Assembly (NCBI GenBank): GCA_013365365.1
Contig: JABVXU010000334.1
Coordinates: 1-61,443, forward strand
DNA: 61,443 nucleotides
Source of the DNA: Cruorifilaria tuberocauda
Taxonomy: Eukaryota; Nematoda; Chromadorea; Rhabditida; Onchocercidae
Direction: 5' to 3'
In this document: positions 13,101 through 25,600 of the stretch, piece by piece
Position numbering within the stretch: the stretch's first letter is position 1
How the letters are laid out: each line of letters opens with the position of its first letter
The notes under the pieces: model-generated
Databases searched by the model: none
What the model saw: only the letters and a program-made list of their open reading frames with translations
What the model was told of the DNA's origin: nothing
Program-made: the position numbers and the translations under genes

Positions 13101-14118
13101 AATTTACAAACAGGTTTCTAATAAGCAAAAAGGAAAGCATTTTCATGCGACCCACCTTTTCACTTTCACTGAAATTTCAATCGCTTCCATACCATGTCAT
13201 TTGCATCCGGGTCAAATGTCATGTTAAACTAAATCCAAAAAGTCACCCGATATTCGCAGTCATGCCCTCATTAACCATTTTTCGATTACAAAACCTACGA
13301 AATTGCAAACATCTATTTTTTCGCTGCACTTACCACTATACCGATCAGAAACGTTCCGGATATCACTACCACTCACAACCGGCCAAACAAGACTGTTCCC
13401 ATTATCGTTTCTCTCTCTCTTTCTCGCTCCCTCCCCTCATCCCCTGCCTTTTTATTGTTTACATTTTAATTTCACTACCGCTATTGGTTATCAAAGGTCA
13501 TATTAAAAGATAAGCGATTTGGGGCATTTCCTGTTTTAAGCGATTTCAAATTCCGTAATTGGGTGACAACACCATTCCTCACATGATTCAATACAGGAAT
13601 AGATACTGCTGCTGATATCTTGCAACTAAAATATAAACCACAAATTCTTTTTCCCCTCTTTTCTATTATCCGCTTGATTCAATTGTTTATAAAAACAGTC
13701 CGAGTCTGAAATTATGCACGCTAAGTGATTTTAATCCAGATATTGAAAAACTCTTGAGTTAGACTAAATGCAGGAGATACACATCTCAAGATCGCTTAAT
13801 ATTTTTCTCTACACTTTCTCTATATGAGATTTAGCTAAAACTTCTATTTCTTGTTCACAAACTGGAACATCTGACAGAATGATTTAAATCAAAGGTCACA
13901 CTAAAACACTGTAACACTGTAATGCCGATGCTGCGTACATCATCAATGAGATTGAAAAATTTTACATGAAAGCATAATGTGTTTGTTTCAATAGAATGAA
14001 AAGATGAATCCAAGCATACTACAGCAAAACAAAAGCATTATTGATTTGATAATTTTTCAGTTAGAATGCAGAATGTCAGAATGCATTTTGCATTTTCCAG
14101 CTTTAATCAGCATTTCAA
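10174..14118. other. 3.9-kb intergenic region without recognisable gene
   Basis: Upstream region of the deiminase-like gene and downstream of TFIIE beta (both minus strand). A TATAAAA-like string is present on the minus strand around 10280, and TTTTCAG near 10260 could be a spliced-leader acceptor for the deiminase-like gene. Between about 13120 and 13470 base composition is noticeably less AT-rich and includes a CT-rich tract (13407-13450); overlapping plus-strand frames of 89-122 codons there show no domain, splice structure or family resemblance. Otherwise nothing is seen. Confidence 0.55.
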
Positions 14119-16403
14119 TTAATTAGAATAATCTTCTAAAATATCAGTCAAATGTTCATTATGAACTTTTTGATTAGCCCGTCGTCGCGGAAGTTTTCGC
14201 TTTGGTGGTGCAACAATCACTTTCTTTGGTCCGAAGTCTTTCATCACATCAATTCCATGTTTCTGGAGGTATTCTTCGATCTTCTTTTCATCTAGATGAT
14301 CAACAGATGCGTTTCTCCACAAATTTTTGAATTCTATAAAGATGATAAGCAAAATTTGCATATATTATGCTTTTAAGAATAGAAAAGAAGAGAAGGCGTC
14401 ATAATTCAGATTTGAACAAATTTCATTCCTTCGAGGAATCGCCTACTAAAACGCTTCTATTCCCAAGGTGATACATTAGAGTAAGGAAATTCAGTATTAT
14501 ATCATTCATTATCAAGTTTTTTGAAAAGTATGATTTTCATAAAAATCGATTCTAAAAGTTTTTATCAGCAATGTGAACTAGAATTGTGCAGAATGGAAAA
14601 AGGAAATAGGTATGTTGCTGTTAACAATAAATAGACTTTATAGGCAAAATAAGTTAAAACATTTCTATTAGATATGGGGAGAGCGAATATATCTTACTTT
14701 CATCAACTTCATAATCAGTATCAGGATCATTATAAAAATAAACATGATCTTTGCGCTTGTTGATCATCGTCTGTATATCAATTACAACATTACTAAGTGC
14801 CTAAAATGAATAAATAAAAAAACAGATATAGCAACAGATAAGGAAAACCGTTTCTATTCATCACTTTTATTCACTCTTACGACCAATTACAATGTTTTAA
14901 AAGAGAAAAAATAACTTGGTAAAAACTTTTTAAATTTATATCATGAACCTCAATATGCTTTTCAGCAGCCGGTATGCACTCGTTGAGATCCGATAACAAA
15001 ATACCGCCTTTTCCTTCTATGTGGTATTTTTTGAGCAGTGCTAACAAAGAATTCTTTCCTTTTACTTTGTAAGGTGGTTTGAAAAGATATTTTCCGTTTT
15101 CATCAACAGTTAACCGCGGATTCATCGGCAAAGACTTAAAAGGAGAATTCAGTCTTCATTTGATATTATGGATTAAAAAGACTGACATAAAAATTAGCAA
15201 GTATGAAAAGTTTTCTGCCAAAATTTATTTGAAATACTGCTGCTTTTTAAAATTTCAATAGAATTTACAGGGTTCCGAATTAAAGATCGATTAAAGAAGC
15301 AAAACAAGAATTAAAAACAGCGTTGAAAACAGACTTCCTGAAGCCATAACTCCGATTTCTTTCCAAGGTCATATATTTGTAACTCCTCCAGTATCTCCTT
15401 CAAACTTAATGACCAATGTTGCGATGATAAATGTCGTTTCTAGAAGTGGTAGAATAGTAAGAGCTCACAGCCATAAGACCTAACCAAATAAAAACTGAAT
15501 TCACTAACTGAAAGGACAATATTCACTAACAGATACCTCAGAATCATATCTACTGCGTCATTCCATTTCCATTAATCTCTACCTATACCATCACTCAAAA
15601 AAAGAAAAAATTTCATTTCATAACTGTCCACTTCATTTAAGCATAAATCATCTACAAAGTAAAAAAGAAGAATATCCTTCGATCACCTTACAAACATAAT
15701 TATACAAACTGTTTATTAATATAATTATACAAACTACTTTTTGATTAAACAAAAAGTAGGCAATTTTTCGACAGAAAATGAAGATCAGCGATAAATAACA
15801 ATAAAAGAGTGGAATTCACATTACCTTCATATAATCAACAATTTTCGCCATTGTCCCAAAATTCACGGCATTTGATGTCGAATGCGGGAAAGAACTTCTA
15901 ATAGTATAGTCAGATAAAGCTGAAAGAAGGAATTTCAAGCAAGCAGAAGTGACAGCTTTTGAGAAATATAACCTCTTAAGATAGAAGTTTTCGAAATAAA
16001 AATGTTGTTTATTCATAAATAGCAAATAGCATCTTGATATCAATACAAACAACGGAAAAATTAATGTCATACTGATAGTTTTTAACTGATAATAAAAACC
16101 GATAGTAATGCAATTTACTTGCTACAAAATACCAATCAGGATGTAAAAAGTTTACATTTGACTGATAAATGTGAATCGTTGTATACTTTGCGTTTTTTCT
16201 TCCGACTTGCTTCGGCGCTGAAATCTCGCAAACACTTGAATCACCATACATTAGTGATGAACAAAACAGCAATGATAGGAAAAAACGTACTCATAAGTGG
16301 TGTGAGATGAAGATGCTTCGAATGTACTTTTCCGAGCTAACTCAAGAGCTTGTGCAGCTCGAGCCTTGAATGCTGCTTGTTGCTTTAATAATGCTGGATC
16401 CAT
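14119..16403 (-). CDS. GTF2E2: General transcription factor IIE subunit 2 (TFIIE beta)
   Basis: Subunit of TFIIE, which loads and stimulates TFIIH at the RNA polymerase II preinitiation complex in the nucleus. Exons: 16403-16291, 15897-15825, 15439-15335, 15134-14949, 14800-14698, 14333-14119, all joined in phase, giving 264 residues (human protein 291). The start MDPALL matches the human MDPSLL. Recognisable blocks: AKIVDYMK (first winged helix), NGKYLFKPPYKVK then GKGGILLSDL (second winged helix), HVYFYNDP, LWRNASVDHLDEKKIEEYL and a basic tail ending NEHLTDILEDYS. Compared with human, the serine/lysine-rich linker after the N-terminus is shortened. The start codon follows a TTTCAAG acceptor by six bases, suggesting trans-splicing. 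The gene is head to head with the thioesterase gene. Confidence 0.93.
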
Positions 16404-16418
16404 CAGAACCTTGAAATT
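16404..16418 (-). promoter_or_regulatory. Candidate spliced-leader acceptor of GTF2E2
   Basis: On the minus strand AAATTTCAAG ends at 16410, leaving only GTTCTG before the ATG at 16403. A 3' splice-site consensus this close to the start, with no upstream coding exon, is typical of nematode SL trans-splicing. Inference from sequence only. Confidence 0.5.
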
Positions 16419-16699
16419 TATAGCATCAGACTCTAACCCAACCTAATAAATCTAATATCGGCATAAGCTTAACGATTACACCACATTATCGTGGTACAAC
16501 ATCAACAAATATCGCGGTACACATTTAATAGGCAATGAAATAATCTCGTCGCAAGTAGCGGTAAGTGCAATCTGCTAATTAATCAGTTACGTATCCGGCA
16601 ATTCTTTTGGGAATTAGAATTTAGCATTGCTATAAATTTTGAAATCGTTTAATATGTATTAATTTATTATTTCCAAATTTTCTTTGCTTTGCACAAATT
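16404..16699. promoter_or_regulatory. Bidirectional promoter region GTF2E2 / thioesterase
   Basis: The two start codons are 296 bp apart and point outward, so both core promoters and any 5' leader must lie here. The stretch is somewhat richer in GC than the surrounding introns; no clear TATA box is seen. Confidence 0.55.
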
Positions 16700-17797
16700 A
16701 TGGCTAATAATGGTTTAATTCACCTGAAGAAGGTGTTTCGCGATTTCGAGACAACAAAAAACTTCGCGTACTGCTTACGAAATGTAAGTTTCTAAACTTC
16801 TCCTCAATCATTCTTAATTACTGCATGAAAGATTGCTTAGTGATAATTTGGGCTTGTTATACGGTTAGAAAACGAAAATTGCTCCATTCAATTATGTTAG
16901 GTACAAAGGAGTTGAATTCTTTTACCGATATGTTTTAAGATCACGCAGTTTTACAACTAATTTACCTAGTCAAAATGATTCAGTTGTTATCATTAGAATG
17001 ATTAAATACTTCAATATATATGAACTGCCGATCTATCTTCACATAAACTCAAGTAAACAGTCACAGTTATCCCCTTGCCATTCATCTGTGCTGCATGCCG
17101 TAAGTTCTGAAGAGATCAATATAGAGCTTTGCATGTCTTTTCATTTTTCCGATAATAGCAGTGATGATAACATATCATATACCACTGATCATTTGATCGT
17201 ATGTTTATTTTTATTTACTGCAGTGTGTTGTAAACAAAGCTACAGAAAATGGATATGTCGAAATTGAGTTGAAATTAGCCGATGAACATCTTAATCCGAC
17301 CGGTACGATACACGGTGGTTTTACAGCAACACTGGTTAATATCGCTTCCACTGCAGCTGTCCTCGTTTCCGGTAAACCGGCTGGAGGACGTTCCGTAGAT
17401 TTATCCATTTCGTAAGTTAAACTTTTAATATTATTCAGTATTATTTAATATTTTGGATTATTAATAAGCATAGCCTTGAATAAGTTTCTACAGTTTCTAC
17501 AAAATTTAACGAATCTCCATCTAATCACTTGCTTATTCAAACGTTTATGCAGACTGAGATAGCACTTTGAGACAAGTAAGAAGAAATAAACAGAATACAG
17601 TTGAGAATTTTAAAGCCAAATTAATTCTCACCAGGTACCAAAGCGCAGCAAAACTCGGTGAAACGATCATTGCCGAGTCAGCCGTCCAAAAAATAACCCG
17701 TAATTTAGCGTTCATCAACACAAAAATTTACCGAAAAACCGACAACATAAGCATAGCTACTGGTCAAGAGACAAAAACATTTCTACCAACTGAATGA
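16700..17797 (+). CDS. ACOT13-like (PaaI/hotdog) acyl-CoA thioesterase
   Basis: Hotdog-fold thioesterase that hydrolyses acyl-CoA to free acid and CoA, mitochondrial or cytosolic in the animal family. Three exons: 16700-16783, 17224-17411, 17635-17797, joined in phase, 144 residues (human ACOT13 is 140). Start chosen as the first Met of exon 1 (MANNGLIHLKK). The signature is HLNPTGTIHGGFTATLV, followed by GRSVDLSIS and AAKLGETI. By alignment with human ACOT13 the catalytic Asn and the HGG histidine and the later Ser are kept, but the acid (human Asp65, in TATLVD) is Asn here (TATLVN). Activity may be reduced, or a neighbouring residue may substitute. Divergent with GTF2E2, convergent with eIF2D. 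Confidence 0.9.
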
Positions 17798-18229
17798 AAA
17801 AATTTTTCTTGTATCATAAATTATTGCTAATAACGACTTTGCACAGTAACCCAGCTCATAACCCAAAAAACAAAAAGAGCACGTTGCTTCATTTTTCCTG
17901 AGGATGATAAACAAAACTGTGAAAAAAAAGCCATAGTGAAAATTCAGTTATGCGACTTTGAATAACCAAAAAACATGTTAATAGCCGAGAAAGCAAGCCT
18001 GCATGAAAATCGACCCATTGGTAGGCCTTAAATCCTTTAAATCTGTAAATATTTTGTCATAATTATAAAAGATATAAAAGATTTGTAAGATACGATTCAG
18101 AAATTTCAGTTATTAGAAAACAAATAATGATGATCAGAATAAGGTACTCCTGGACTATTTAAAGGTTCCCTTACAAATAAAATATTAAAAAATTGAAATG
18201 AGGAATATATCAGTTTTTTGGAACGAGTA
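17798..18229. other. Convergent 3' intergenic gap
   Basis: About 430 bp between the stop codons of the thioesterase gene (+) and eIF2D (-). No exon, RNA gene or repeat recognised. Confidence 0.6.
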
Positions 18230-21200
18230 CTATTGTTGCTTTGGAATGAGTTCAAGACCTAGCATACGTTTCTTTTCAATACCATATTTGGAAAGGAGAT
18301 TGCTGATGAAGAGAATCTGAAAATAATGCCAATTTGAATACTGACAGATTCTAGATGAGAAAATAAAAAAAGATCTCCGAAAATTGATTTCTTCATATTA
18401 CAAAGGAAAATTTGTTAAATTCTACAGAAAAAAACTTGATATTACTAATAAACCAATTTATTCAACGATATTACATCGCTTCAATTCCAGATCTTTTCCC
18501 AAAGCTCAAGATATTATCAAAATTATCTCCATGTATTATGTTTGAAAACTAAGATACGAAGAAAGGAAAGAGAAAAAAGATTTACTTGATTTCCTTGCAC
18601 TAAAACTTGAAAACCTTCACATTCTGCAGCATTGTTCACAATAACTGCACTTGTTGCCACACCTGTCTGTATTTCATGACAAAATTTCTTAGGATCGATT
18701 CCATAAATGCTTAGGTTATTCACCAATGTAACTTTCTTATTGCCAGCGCGATTTTCAATCTAAAATTTATAGTTATGAAATTGTAATTCCTCGAAAATTT
18801 TTGTTCGGATTTTTAAGAAAATGGTCATGTTGATGTTAAAATATAAGAGAACTTCGTTCACTTTTGTTTCGCGTTTTATATGTTGTGATATATATATTGA
18901 CATTATTTCAATTCCTGTTTTTATCAACTATTATATGTGAGAGCATTACAGCGATCTAAGTTCCATTTTATAATCTAATGCATTGCAAAAGTGTATCGAA
19001 GTATTTGTCTGGAGAGAAGAGTGAATTCTTAATAGGAAAAAAAGTCATGCATGCAAATTTATCATACGGAAACTTCAACTTTAAATGTAATTTTCGGCAG
19101 CGTCGACTTTCGCACCAGTTGCCGTCCGTCCATCCAAGTAATTACATATGTTTTCGTCATTTTTGAAACAATTTTCTGGAACAATGTATTCCAATCTACT
19201 GGCTCACGAGATTCCAACAGTGATAGCAAAACACTATCACTGGGTAAGACTAATTTTCCCTCCATAGCTGGATTCTAAAAATAATTGAAGTAATAATTTA
19301 TACCAAATATATCTAGGTATTTAAACAATGCATAAAAATTATCATAATCAATATATTCAGATACCAACAGTCATATTTAAGACTCCTACGGTTTAGGTTA
19401 GCTTGACAATGTTATAGAAAGTCAATAACAAAGCAATTTGAATCATGAGAACTTTTGCATACTCCTTTCATGCATCTGGTAAATTAAAAGAACGAATTAA
19501 TAAAATTTGAGAAAGGCTACTACCGCTCTGAAATTTATCAAAAAGATCAACATCTGAAAATATAGCTTACCATTTTTTTAACATATGCAGTAATTATCTG
19601 TCTTGCTTCTGTTTTGTCCATCAAACTACCTTTTTCATATTGATTGCAAAAAATTGGTGAGACTGGTTTGGTAACTGCAAAACGTTCTTCCACTTTAATC
19701 AGCTTTTTTTCAGTTTCTACACGATCAATTTTCTCATCACTTTTCTCAAAATCCTTCAGGAGTGGGTGCAGCCAATTTATCTGAAACGGTAACAATTGTC
19801 AATTTTAAAATCACTCGAAAACATTTAAATTATAAAAAACGTTTTTCATTCAATTTATTTCACATTGAGAGTGCTACTAGGATGTTCGCAAACAAAGAAT
19901 GCACTTCGCTCGGATCAGCCAAACAACAGAAATCACGTTTAAGCTATTTTCATTTAAAAAGCTCAATCTTAAAAGAAATAAAGCCATACTGCAAATTCCG
20001 AAATGAAAAAAAACGGATGCGAACCTCTGTAATAATCATCCCTGATCCCTTATTTTTATTTGGTTTGATTTTTACAATGGGTTTGCTTTCGTTTTTATTA
20101 ATATCTTCCAAGAAAACACTGAATTTTTTATACACTGTTTTTTTCATATCAATTCGTCGACCTGGTGGTACACATGGGAGAAGGAAGCGTGAATAAAATT
20201 CTCCAACATCCAATGGTAGTTGGCCTTTTTTGGTTACACGATACTTCAGTGCAGCCAGAAAACAGCGTTTTAGCTGAAAAAAAGCTCTATGATTTAAAAC
20301 AATATCTACGACTATTTTTCAATTTTCATACCTAGGAATTCTCATAAAATGAGTCGTAGACACGATCGCATAAAAACAAGGCTTCAAAAATACTAATAAT
20401 TCTTAAATGGAAAACCAAACATTTCTAGAAAAACTAACCAAAGCTTCTATTGTATCGGAATCCGCATGTTGTTTTTCAGCCTGCTCCTCCGGAGTAACAG
20501 TTAATTTATCACATTCTTGTTTATCATCCAAAGCACTAACAGGCGATGAATCTTTAACTGTTTTATCATGCAGTTCGGCAGTATTTTCATTCGGAACAGA
20601 AGGACGCAAGTTTGGAAATTCAGTTTCATAATTGCTGGACGATGCATTTGCTAAACTCATCTTTTCAAATAAGACTTCCAAAGGTGTTGTATGCGTTCCC
20701 ACATCCCTAAATACATAAAATGGAAAAAGTAAGTCACACGAACTTGTAATAATCAAAAGTCGATGACTCGAACACAAGGCAAATATCTATTTGAATTAGT
20801 AAGAGTGAAAATTTAGAGACATATTAGTTCACTGACATCGAAGGAAATGTCCTAATAATACAACACATATATGTACGTAAATTATTACGTATAGTCGTAC
20901 TGCACAAATGTATATTACAAACTAACCAAAGCGAATCACCGTAGAAGTGCAATAAACGAACACCTGGTCCCTGCATACCATTCGCTATCATTTCCATTGA
21001 TGACATCAATGAATATCCTACAGCTACAGGACCTTAAAGACATAGATATGTTGTTATTGACATGTGAAACAATTAAAACATTAAATGTAATAAGGAGAGA
21101 ATCAGCTTCACAAAATTTTGAAAATACAAATTCCAGCGATCTTAGTATTTTAATCGAAAATTACGACAAAAATATTAGCCCAAATAGAATCTAAAAAATG

Positions 21201-22091
21201 ATTTCTATGGCAATGAGAGAACTATAAGAAACGATGCTAGCAAACCTCGAAGCTGATTTGATTTTAAGACAGATATCGCTATTGCCGCATGATTACCAAA
21301 CTCCAGAGTTTCTCGTAATGGACGAATTACACCTAAAATAATAAATGTCAGATAAATAGAATAGAAAATACAATAAGATTTTCGGGAAATTATTAACCCT
21401 GAAGGAATAAATCAGCTCCTTGCAACAGCTTTTGATACACAAACTCATTAATAACAAGTACTGGAAACGCTTCTGGCATTCGCCACGTCAGATAAACTGA
21501 AAAACAAAAAGCAAATAATATCAAGCAGGTTTTTCTTTATTAATCTCGAATTTATTCCGAATAAATGTTTTTAATCTAATAGTTAAAATTTGGAACGTAT
21601 GAAACATATTTACTTACAAGCATTTCATATCAGTTTTTCGGCAAACTTCACGAACCTGTAGGATAAAGTACCTCTTCCCCGGCTACACTGAACAATAAAG
21701 GTTCCTTCTCAAAAGTGTAAACATTCACATCTTCTCCTTTATTGCATTTAATATGCATTAAGGAAGCTACCGTTTTGTTGGTAATACCATCGATGGGAGG
21801 TAAACGAGCCAACAGCCTCTTCCTGCAATACAAGAAATTTGATAAAATTAAATTTTGAAAAATCCTCGGATATTAATAATCTTTTGAGTATGTGATTATA
21901 TAAATAAAAATATTACTAGCTTTTTCATGCACTTCCAGAATATTTCGAGCAGATATGTAATAATCTTTCTAGACAAATAACTTATTAGACAGTTTTGTCC
22001 ATAGTTATCCATATCAATTAATTAAGATAGCGAACTTGTCTGAATTTCGAATGCTTGTATCACTCTTTATCGTAAATGGTTTCTGAAACAT
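18230..22091 (-). CDS. EIF2D: Eukaryotic translation initiation factor 2D (ligatin)
   Basis: Cytoplasmic factor that can deliver or eject tRNA at the ribosomal P site and helps recycle 40S subunits. Exons: 22091-22036, 21822-21656, 21496-21398, 21332-21246, 21032-20927, 20706-20439, 20273-20025, 19780-19571, 19274-~19074, 18759-18586, 18316-18230; about 567 residues (human 584). N-terminus MFQKPFTIKSDT matches human MFAKAFRVKSNT. Order: N-terminal domain, PUA domain (about 95-175; GPVAVGYSLMSS), acidic linker, winged helix (about 262-345; RCFLAALKYRV, then YKKFSVFLEDI), SWIB-like segment (about 370-470) and SUI1 domain (about 480-560; NRAGNKKVTLVNNL, VLVQGNQ). The donor of exon 9 is ambiguous among three in-phase sites (19080, 19074 or 19068). 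Head to head with SNAPC3. Confidence 0.94.
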
Positions 22092-22613
22092 CGTCCTTAA
22101 ACAAACTGGATTCAAATTCCCGGATGATAAAACTACTATATGGAAGTATTTGATGAAACGTTGCATGAAATCACTTCATAACACTTTGAAGTAATTATAT
22201 TTCAATGAAAATTGTTGGTGCGGTTGTTTAGAAGTGATAAGGATATTTAAATATTTAATTTTTGATAAGGATATTTACATATTTAAATTTGGTGATAATT
22301 TATTTTGCTAATATACCAAATATGTTAGACAAAATAGGTCAAGATTGTGATCTAAAACAAAAACCAGATTAGAACGTGTAAATTGTAATTTTAAATCGTT
22401 TAAAATTTTGCAATTTCAAATTCAAATTATTAGAAATGAAATTTTAATTTAGAAAATTCATTGTTATACAGAAATGATTGTTGTTGTTGCTGTTGTTGTT
22501 GTAATAATGGGAATCAAAATCAGAACTTGATTCTAAATGAACTTAGTTAAAGAGTCATATAGTGATTATATTTCTTGCAGTATACGATATCAAGAAATAC
22601 GAGGAGAGCAAAG
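22092..22613. promoter_or_regulatory. Bidirectional promoter region EIF2D / SNAPC3
   Basis: The start codons are 522 bp apart and point outward. On the minus strand GTTTAAG ends at 22096, four bases before the eIF2D ATG; on the plus strand TTTCTTGCAG ends at 22580, 33 bases before the SNAPC3 ATG. Both are candidate spliced-leader acceptors. A TTG-repeat tract lies at about 22479-22501. Confidence 0.55.
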
Positions 22614-25600
22614 ATGGCAATGGATAAAATTATTAAACCAGAAGAAAATGAATTCATTTCACCTCTTGTCAATTTCGATACATTTGGACAGGTGTTTGTT
22701 GATTTCCTTTATAAATACCAACTGAATTCTTTCTTTGTATAAATTCTAAACGATCGAAAAAAGAAAAATGGATATTTTATAGAAAAATCTGTTGCTGAAA
22801 TCATTGTCATATTATGCTCCTCATTTCTTCTTTTTTGAATTACCTTCGTTGTTTTCAAACTTTTATCGGTTGAAATTCTTTTTTGTCGAACTAAAACTTT
22901 ATCTTAAATCCATATCAAAATTAAGTAAAACTATATTAATATCCTGTTAAAATAACTAATTTGAAGTTTAAATTTACCAAATTTAGGTTGCACGGAAACA
23001 GCGGGATAGTCTTCGAAAAGCTGTTTTGTTGGAACCATTACTAGAGTTCAACTATCCGGCTGATATGCCTGAGGCGCCGCTGCACGTTCATAAGCGTGTT
23101 TTGCTTGAAGGTGAAACTATAAATGATAACGAAACAACAGCTGCAAAACTGCAAAGAGTATTCGGTATGCAGGATGATGATGCGAAAGATGTGGTTGCTA
23201 GTTTGGAGTTAGTTTAAATTTTTCATACGATTAGTCTCAAATCTTTTTAAATACTTAAATTTTTCCATTTGTTAAAGACTTCTTTCGTATCAAACATAGT
23301 GTTAATTTATTAAATTAAGCTGTGAAATATATGCATTAACATAATCAACAACATTGCTAAGTTCATAATTATCGCATTTCTATCATTCAAAATTCAATAT
23401 TTATTAGAATATCATTTCCAATATCTTGCAAGATTTATTTTTTATACATGCATATACTTTTAATTCCACTCTTGCGAATCTTTTGCGGTAAAGAGATTTT
23501 TTCAGTGTCAGTCATTTCGCTTTGCTCAATAAACGAGATATATTCTTTCGAAAGAAAGTTGATCTTGAAGACATACCTGGCGATACAGAACTAGAAACTT
23601 TGAAGTATGTATTTTAATTGTCGTAGTAACTGAACATAGTGTATTAATCTCTGATATTGCTTCTCTAATGCTGACATGACTGGAGCACATTTCATTCGAA
23701 CTTGTTTTATCCATGACGTGCTTCTATTTTATATTCGTTGTTACTTGTTCTAGAAAGTCAGAATATCAGGAATTTTAACTTTACCTCTTTTTTGACTCCT
23801 CAATCTTGACAAATAAATTACTTTAGTAGAATTAAAATACTCAGAAATTCCACTTAATTTACAGATTGAAAAAAAAAGTGTTAGATATGTTTAATCCCAT
23901 CAAGAAGAAGCCAGCTGGTCCTTATGATGATCCACGGTAAAATTTTACCACTTTCTTTTTCTGTTCTTCCGTTATTTGAAGTTTAACTTACACCGCAGAA
24001 ATTGCAATTTTTTTTGTTAAATTATTACTGAGTAGAGAAGTTGAGTAGTTGCTCTTAAAAAAGTTAATTGCACTTGCGAGATTAAAAATTTTAGACGGCG
24101 TGAACAAGATATGAAAATGAGGAGAAATATACAACAAAGCATGTGCTACGGCAGTACTGTACTCAAATATGGTGAATATCATGAAAATGTAAGTTTACAT
24201 TACTTACAGTGATTCAAATCAAGGGAGACAAGCCGTGGTCATCATCTCATCGTGGCTACAAATTTAAAAATTTTTCCTGCACTAGTAATATGCATCTTTT
24301 CCATCATATTCCCATCACTTTCAGTTACTATTTCAGGAAATGAGACATTGCAGAAATGATGGATATAAGAAGTCGGTAGTTAATGACATTGTGATAACAG
24401 TGGTGATTTGTAAACCACATAATAAAGCTTTGGAGTATTTAGAAAAACGAAATGCAACGGTAAATTGTCGAAAATTATTCACAATTTACAAGTATAAGGC
24501 TTTTTCATTTTTAGCAATAATGAACATATTTTTACGTTTATTATATATTATATAGGTCTGATTATAGTTCATAGAGTAATGAAGTTTGCGAAATTTTATT
24601 TAGTACTGTAAATATGCTCGGATATTTTTTCCTTGCTTTGGGTAGGTAAGAAGCGATGAAAGCAAAACCCTTAATAATCCTTTCACATCTAAGCAGAAAA
24701 TAATTTAATATGAACCAGCTTTTTATAGCTTCGTCCATATTGGCGATTTCTGTTACGTGGTGAAACATCTTTGCTTGAACTGCATAGTTTATTTCGGTGT
24801 ACTGCAGATTATGGGACGGCAGTAGATGAAGACAAAGTGCCACAGCTACATGATTTTAATATGGTACACGATTTTTCAAATTCCAATTTCCTTCAAAGTT
24901 GCATTCTGCAAAATTAAAAATTTTTTATTTAGAATTAAATTATTCTAAAGAGTGCAAAACAAAATTTTTCAATCTTAGAGCTTCTGTATTTTTGTCTGGC
25001 AACTTATGATATTTTTCAGTTCAAATATCCGTCATCGTTCTTGTTTATCCATGATACATTTTATATAGCCGAAACTTACACAGCATCTAAGGAAACACTA
25101 TTACAAATCGATAATTCAAAAATTGAGCCTCACATAGATATTTCCGAGTAATTTTTTATCAATTTGATTAACTTTATAATTCCATTCTTTTGTCTTGTTT
25201 ATAGCGGGTGTTTATAAGGCGAGTTTGCAAACATTTTTGGAGTCTGTTAAACATTTAACTCAGGAAATTCTATTGCTATAATGGAAGGATTTTTCTTAGT
25301 TTTGGGAACTCTTGCATTATTGTTTTTTCATTCTTATTACATGCGATCTTTAGACCTATACGTGAATGGATGAAAAGAAAACCAAAAGATTTTGGTCCAA
25401 CACAAGTTAAAAGTCTCAGTGGGGGCAAGGTTAGCGACATGAACTCGCTTATCAATTTCGAATATTGTTATAAGTTGTTTATTGAGCAAGTAGTTTCATT
25501 TGTATTGTGAGAAATACGTGACTGTGGAAAGCAAAGCATGCCATATATCGAAGTAGCCATATGAATTTATAAAGGGGAATTATTTCTGCATGTTTCTAGT

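Noticed and set aside
13145..13513. 122-codon plus-strand frame and overlapping 89- and 67-codon frames
   Set aside because: Low-complexity translation of a CT-rich island, with no splice structure, signal or family resemblance.
16187..16217. Possible extra TFIIE beta exon encoding a KKKRK stretch
   Set aside because: No donor gives the phase needed by the next exon, whereas exon 1 joins 15897 directly in phase.
19762..20196. 144-codon plus-strand frame
   Set aside because: It lies antisense to eIF2D exons 20273-20025 and 19780-19571, which match the family strongly; the plus frame has no domain.
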